Positions 13,108 to 13,481 of a stretch of DNA of 13,481 nt are shown piece by piece. The position numbers were made by a program, and so were the translations under genes. The notes beneath the pieces are model-generated. The model was not told where the DNA came from. It ran no database searches and saw only the letters and a list, made by a program, of their open reading frames with translations. The stretch comes from CAMPJU01 sp046566095. Its GTDB lineage: Bacteria > Pseudomonadota > Gammaproteobacteria > Xanthomonadales > Xanthomonadaceae. Position 1 is the first letter of the stretch. Each line of letters starts with the position of its first letter. The stretch covers positions 1-13,481 of the forward strand of contig JBKHXI010000222.1 of assembly GCA_046566095.1 (NCBI GenBank). Direction: 5' to 3'.

Positions 13108-13481
13108 CTATCCCGGGATTCCTCGTTCCCGCCAGGACTTGAAGGCGTCCTTTGCCTGCAGCCACCAGTAGGAGAGTTGCGCGGCGAGGAAGCCGGCCGG
13201 CTTGAACGCGGAGACCAGACCGTAGTGCTGCAGGTCGCGCCAGCGCGCGTCGCCCCCGGCGATGGCGGCCGCCAGCAGTTCGCCGGCGAAGGTGGTCGGC
13301 GCCACGCCGTGGCCGCCGAAGGCCTGCGCCAGCCACAGGCCCGGTTCGATCTCACCGAGCTGCGGCATCTCGTGGCGGGCGTAGCTCATCAGGCCGGACC
13401 AGGCATGCTCGATCCGCACGCCCTGCAGTTGCGGGAACACCTTCAGCATGTCGCGGTAGAGCAGCCGTTCCACCTCCCGCG
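13108..13481 (-). CDS. FAD-dependent oxidoreductase, DAO family (N-terminus outside window)
   Basis: The frame enters from the right edge and ends at TAG (13108-13110), giving about 124 C-terminal residues. The stretch FPQLQGVRIEHAWSGLMSYARHEMPQLGEIEPGLWLAQAFGGHGVAPTTFAGELLAAAI is typical of the C-terminal FAD-binding part of D-amino-acid-oxidase-like flavoproteins, the family that includes glycine/D-amino-acid dehydrogenases and gamma-glutamylputrescine oxidase. The GGHGV turn corresponds to the FAD pyrophosphate contact near the end of this fold. A GTG at 13473 opens the frame inside the window but is an internal codon, as the frame remains open to the edge. The substrate cannot be told from this fragment. 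It is convergent with fadA. Confidence 0.85.
   Translation of the reverse strand, partial: REVERLLYRDMLKVFPQLQGVRIEHAWSGLMSYARHEMPQLGEIEPGLWLAQAFGGHGVAPTTFAGELLAAAIAGGDARWRDLQHYGLVSAFKPAGFLAAQLSYWWLQAKDAFKSWRERGIPG

Noticed and set aside
12233..13171. Plus-strand frame crossing from fadA into the intergenic palindrome
   Set aside because: It is an out-of-frame shadow of the thiolase with Gly/Arg-rich low complexity; the thiolase itself ends normally at 12950.

Overview
The window looks like a chromosomal segment of a high-GC gammaproteobacterium, most probably of the Xanthomonadaceae/Lysobacteraceae (Lysobacter, Luteimonas, Pseudoxanthomonas or a relative). This rests on the very high GC content, the protein sequences, the gene order ndk-rlmN-pilW-rodZ-...-yfgM-bamB-der, and the short palindromic repeats between genes. 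The genus is an inference. No insertion sequence, prophage, CRISPR array, tRNA or rRNA was seen.

Region 1 (1-8409, all on the minus strand; transcription runs from high to low coordinates) is a housekeeping and cell-envelope cluster. Read in transcription order it is: ndk (nucleoside diphosphate kinase), rlmN (rRNA/tRNA m2A methyltransferase), pilW/pilF (type IV pilus lipoprotein), rodZ (MreB partner), a 180-bp palindrome-rich gap, yfgM (TPR partner of the Sec translocon), bamB (outer-membrane assembly lipoprotein), der (ribosome-assembly GTPase), mobA and moeA (molybdenum cofactor; moeA runs off the left edge). The order matches Pseudomonas and E. coli, except that ispG and hisS, which sit between rodZ and yfgM in those genomes, are absent. 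Junctions such as rlmN/pilW, pilW/rodZ and yfgM/bamB overlap, which suggests translational coupling.

Region 2 (8410-8584) is the divergent control region. It carries a strong hairpin with a T-run pointing toward ndk, a TAGAAT -10-like box upstream of it, and a CAAAC-N4-GTTTG palindrome just before a TetR-family gene. This palindrome matches the operator described for Pseudomonas PsrA.

Region 3 (8585-12950, plus strand) is a fatty-acid beta-oxidation operon: a PsrA-like TetR regulator, a FadN-type protein (N-terminal 3-hydroxyacyl-CoA dehydrogenase, C-terminal enoyl-CoA hydratase) and a FadA-type thiolase. Together the two enzymes cover the last three steps of each oxidation cycle. A long imperfect inverted repeat built from 7-bp units lies between the two enzyme genes.

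Region 4 (12951-13481) holds a C8G6 run, a nested palindromic element with perfect 31-bp arms, and the C-terminal end of a convergent FAD-dependent oxidoreductase that runs off the right edge. Nothing here is clearly a new biological system. The most worthwhile items are the non-coding structures and the missing ispG/hisS pair.
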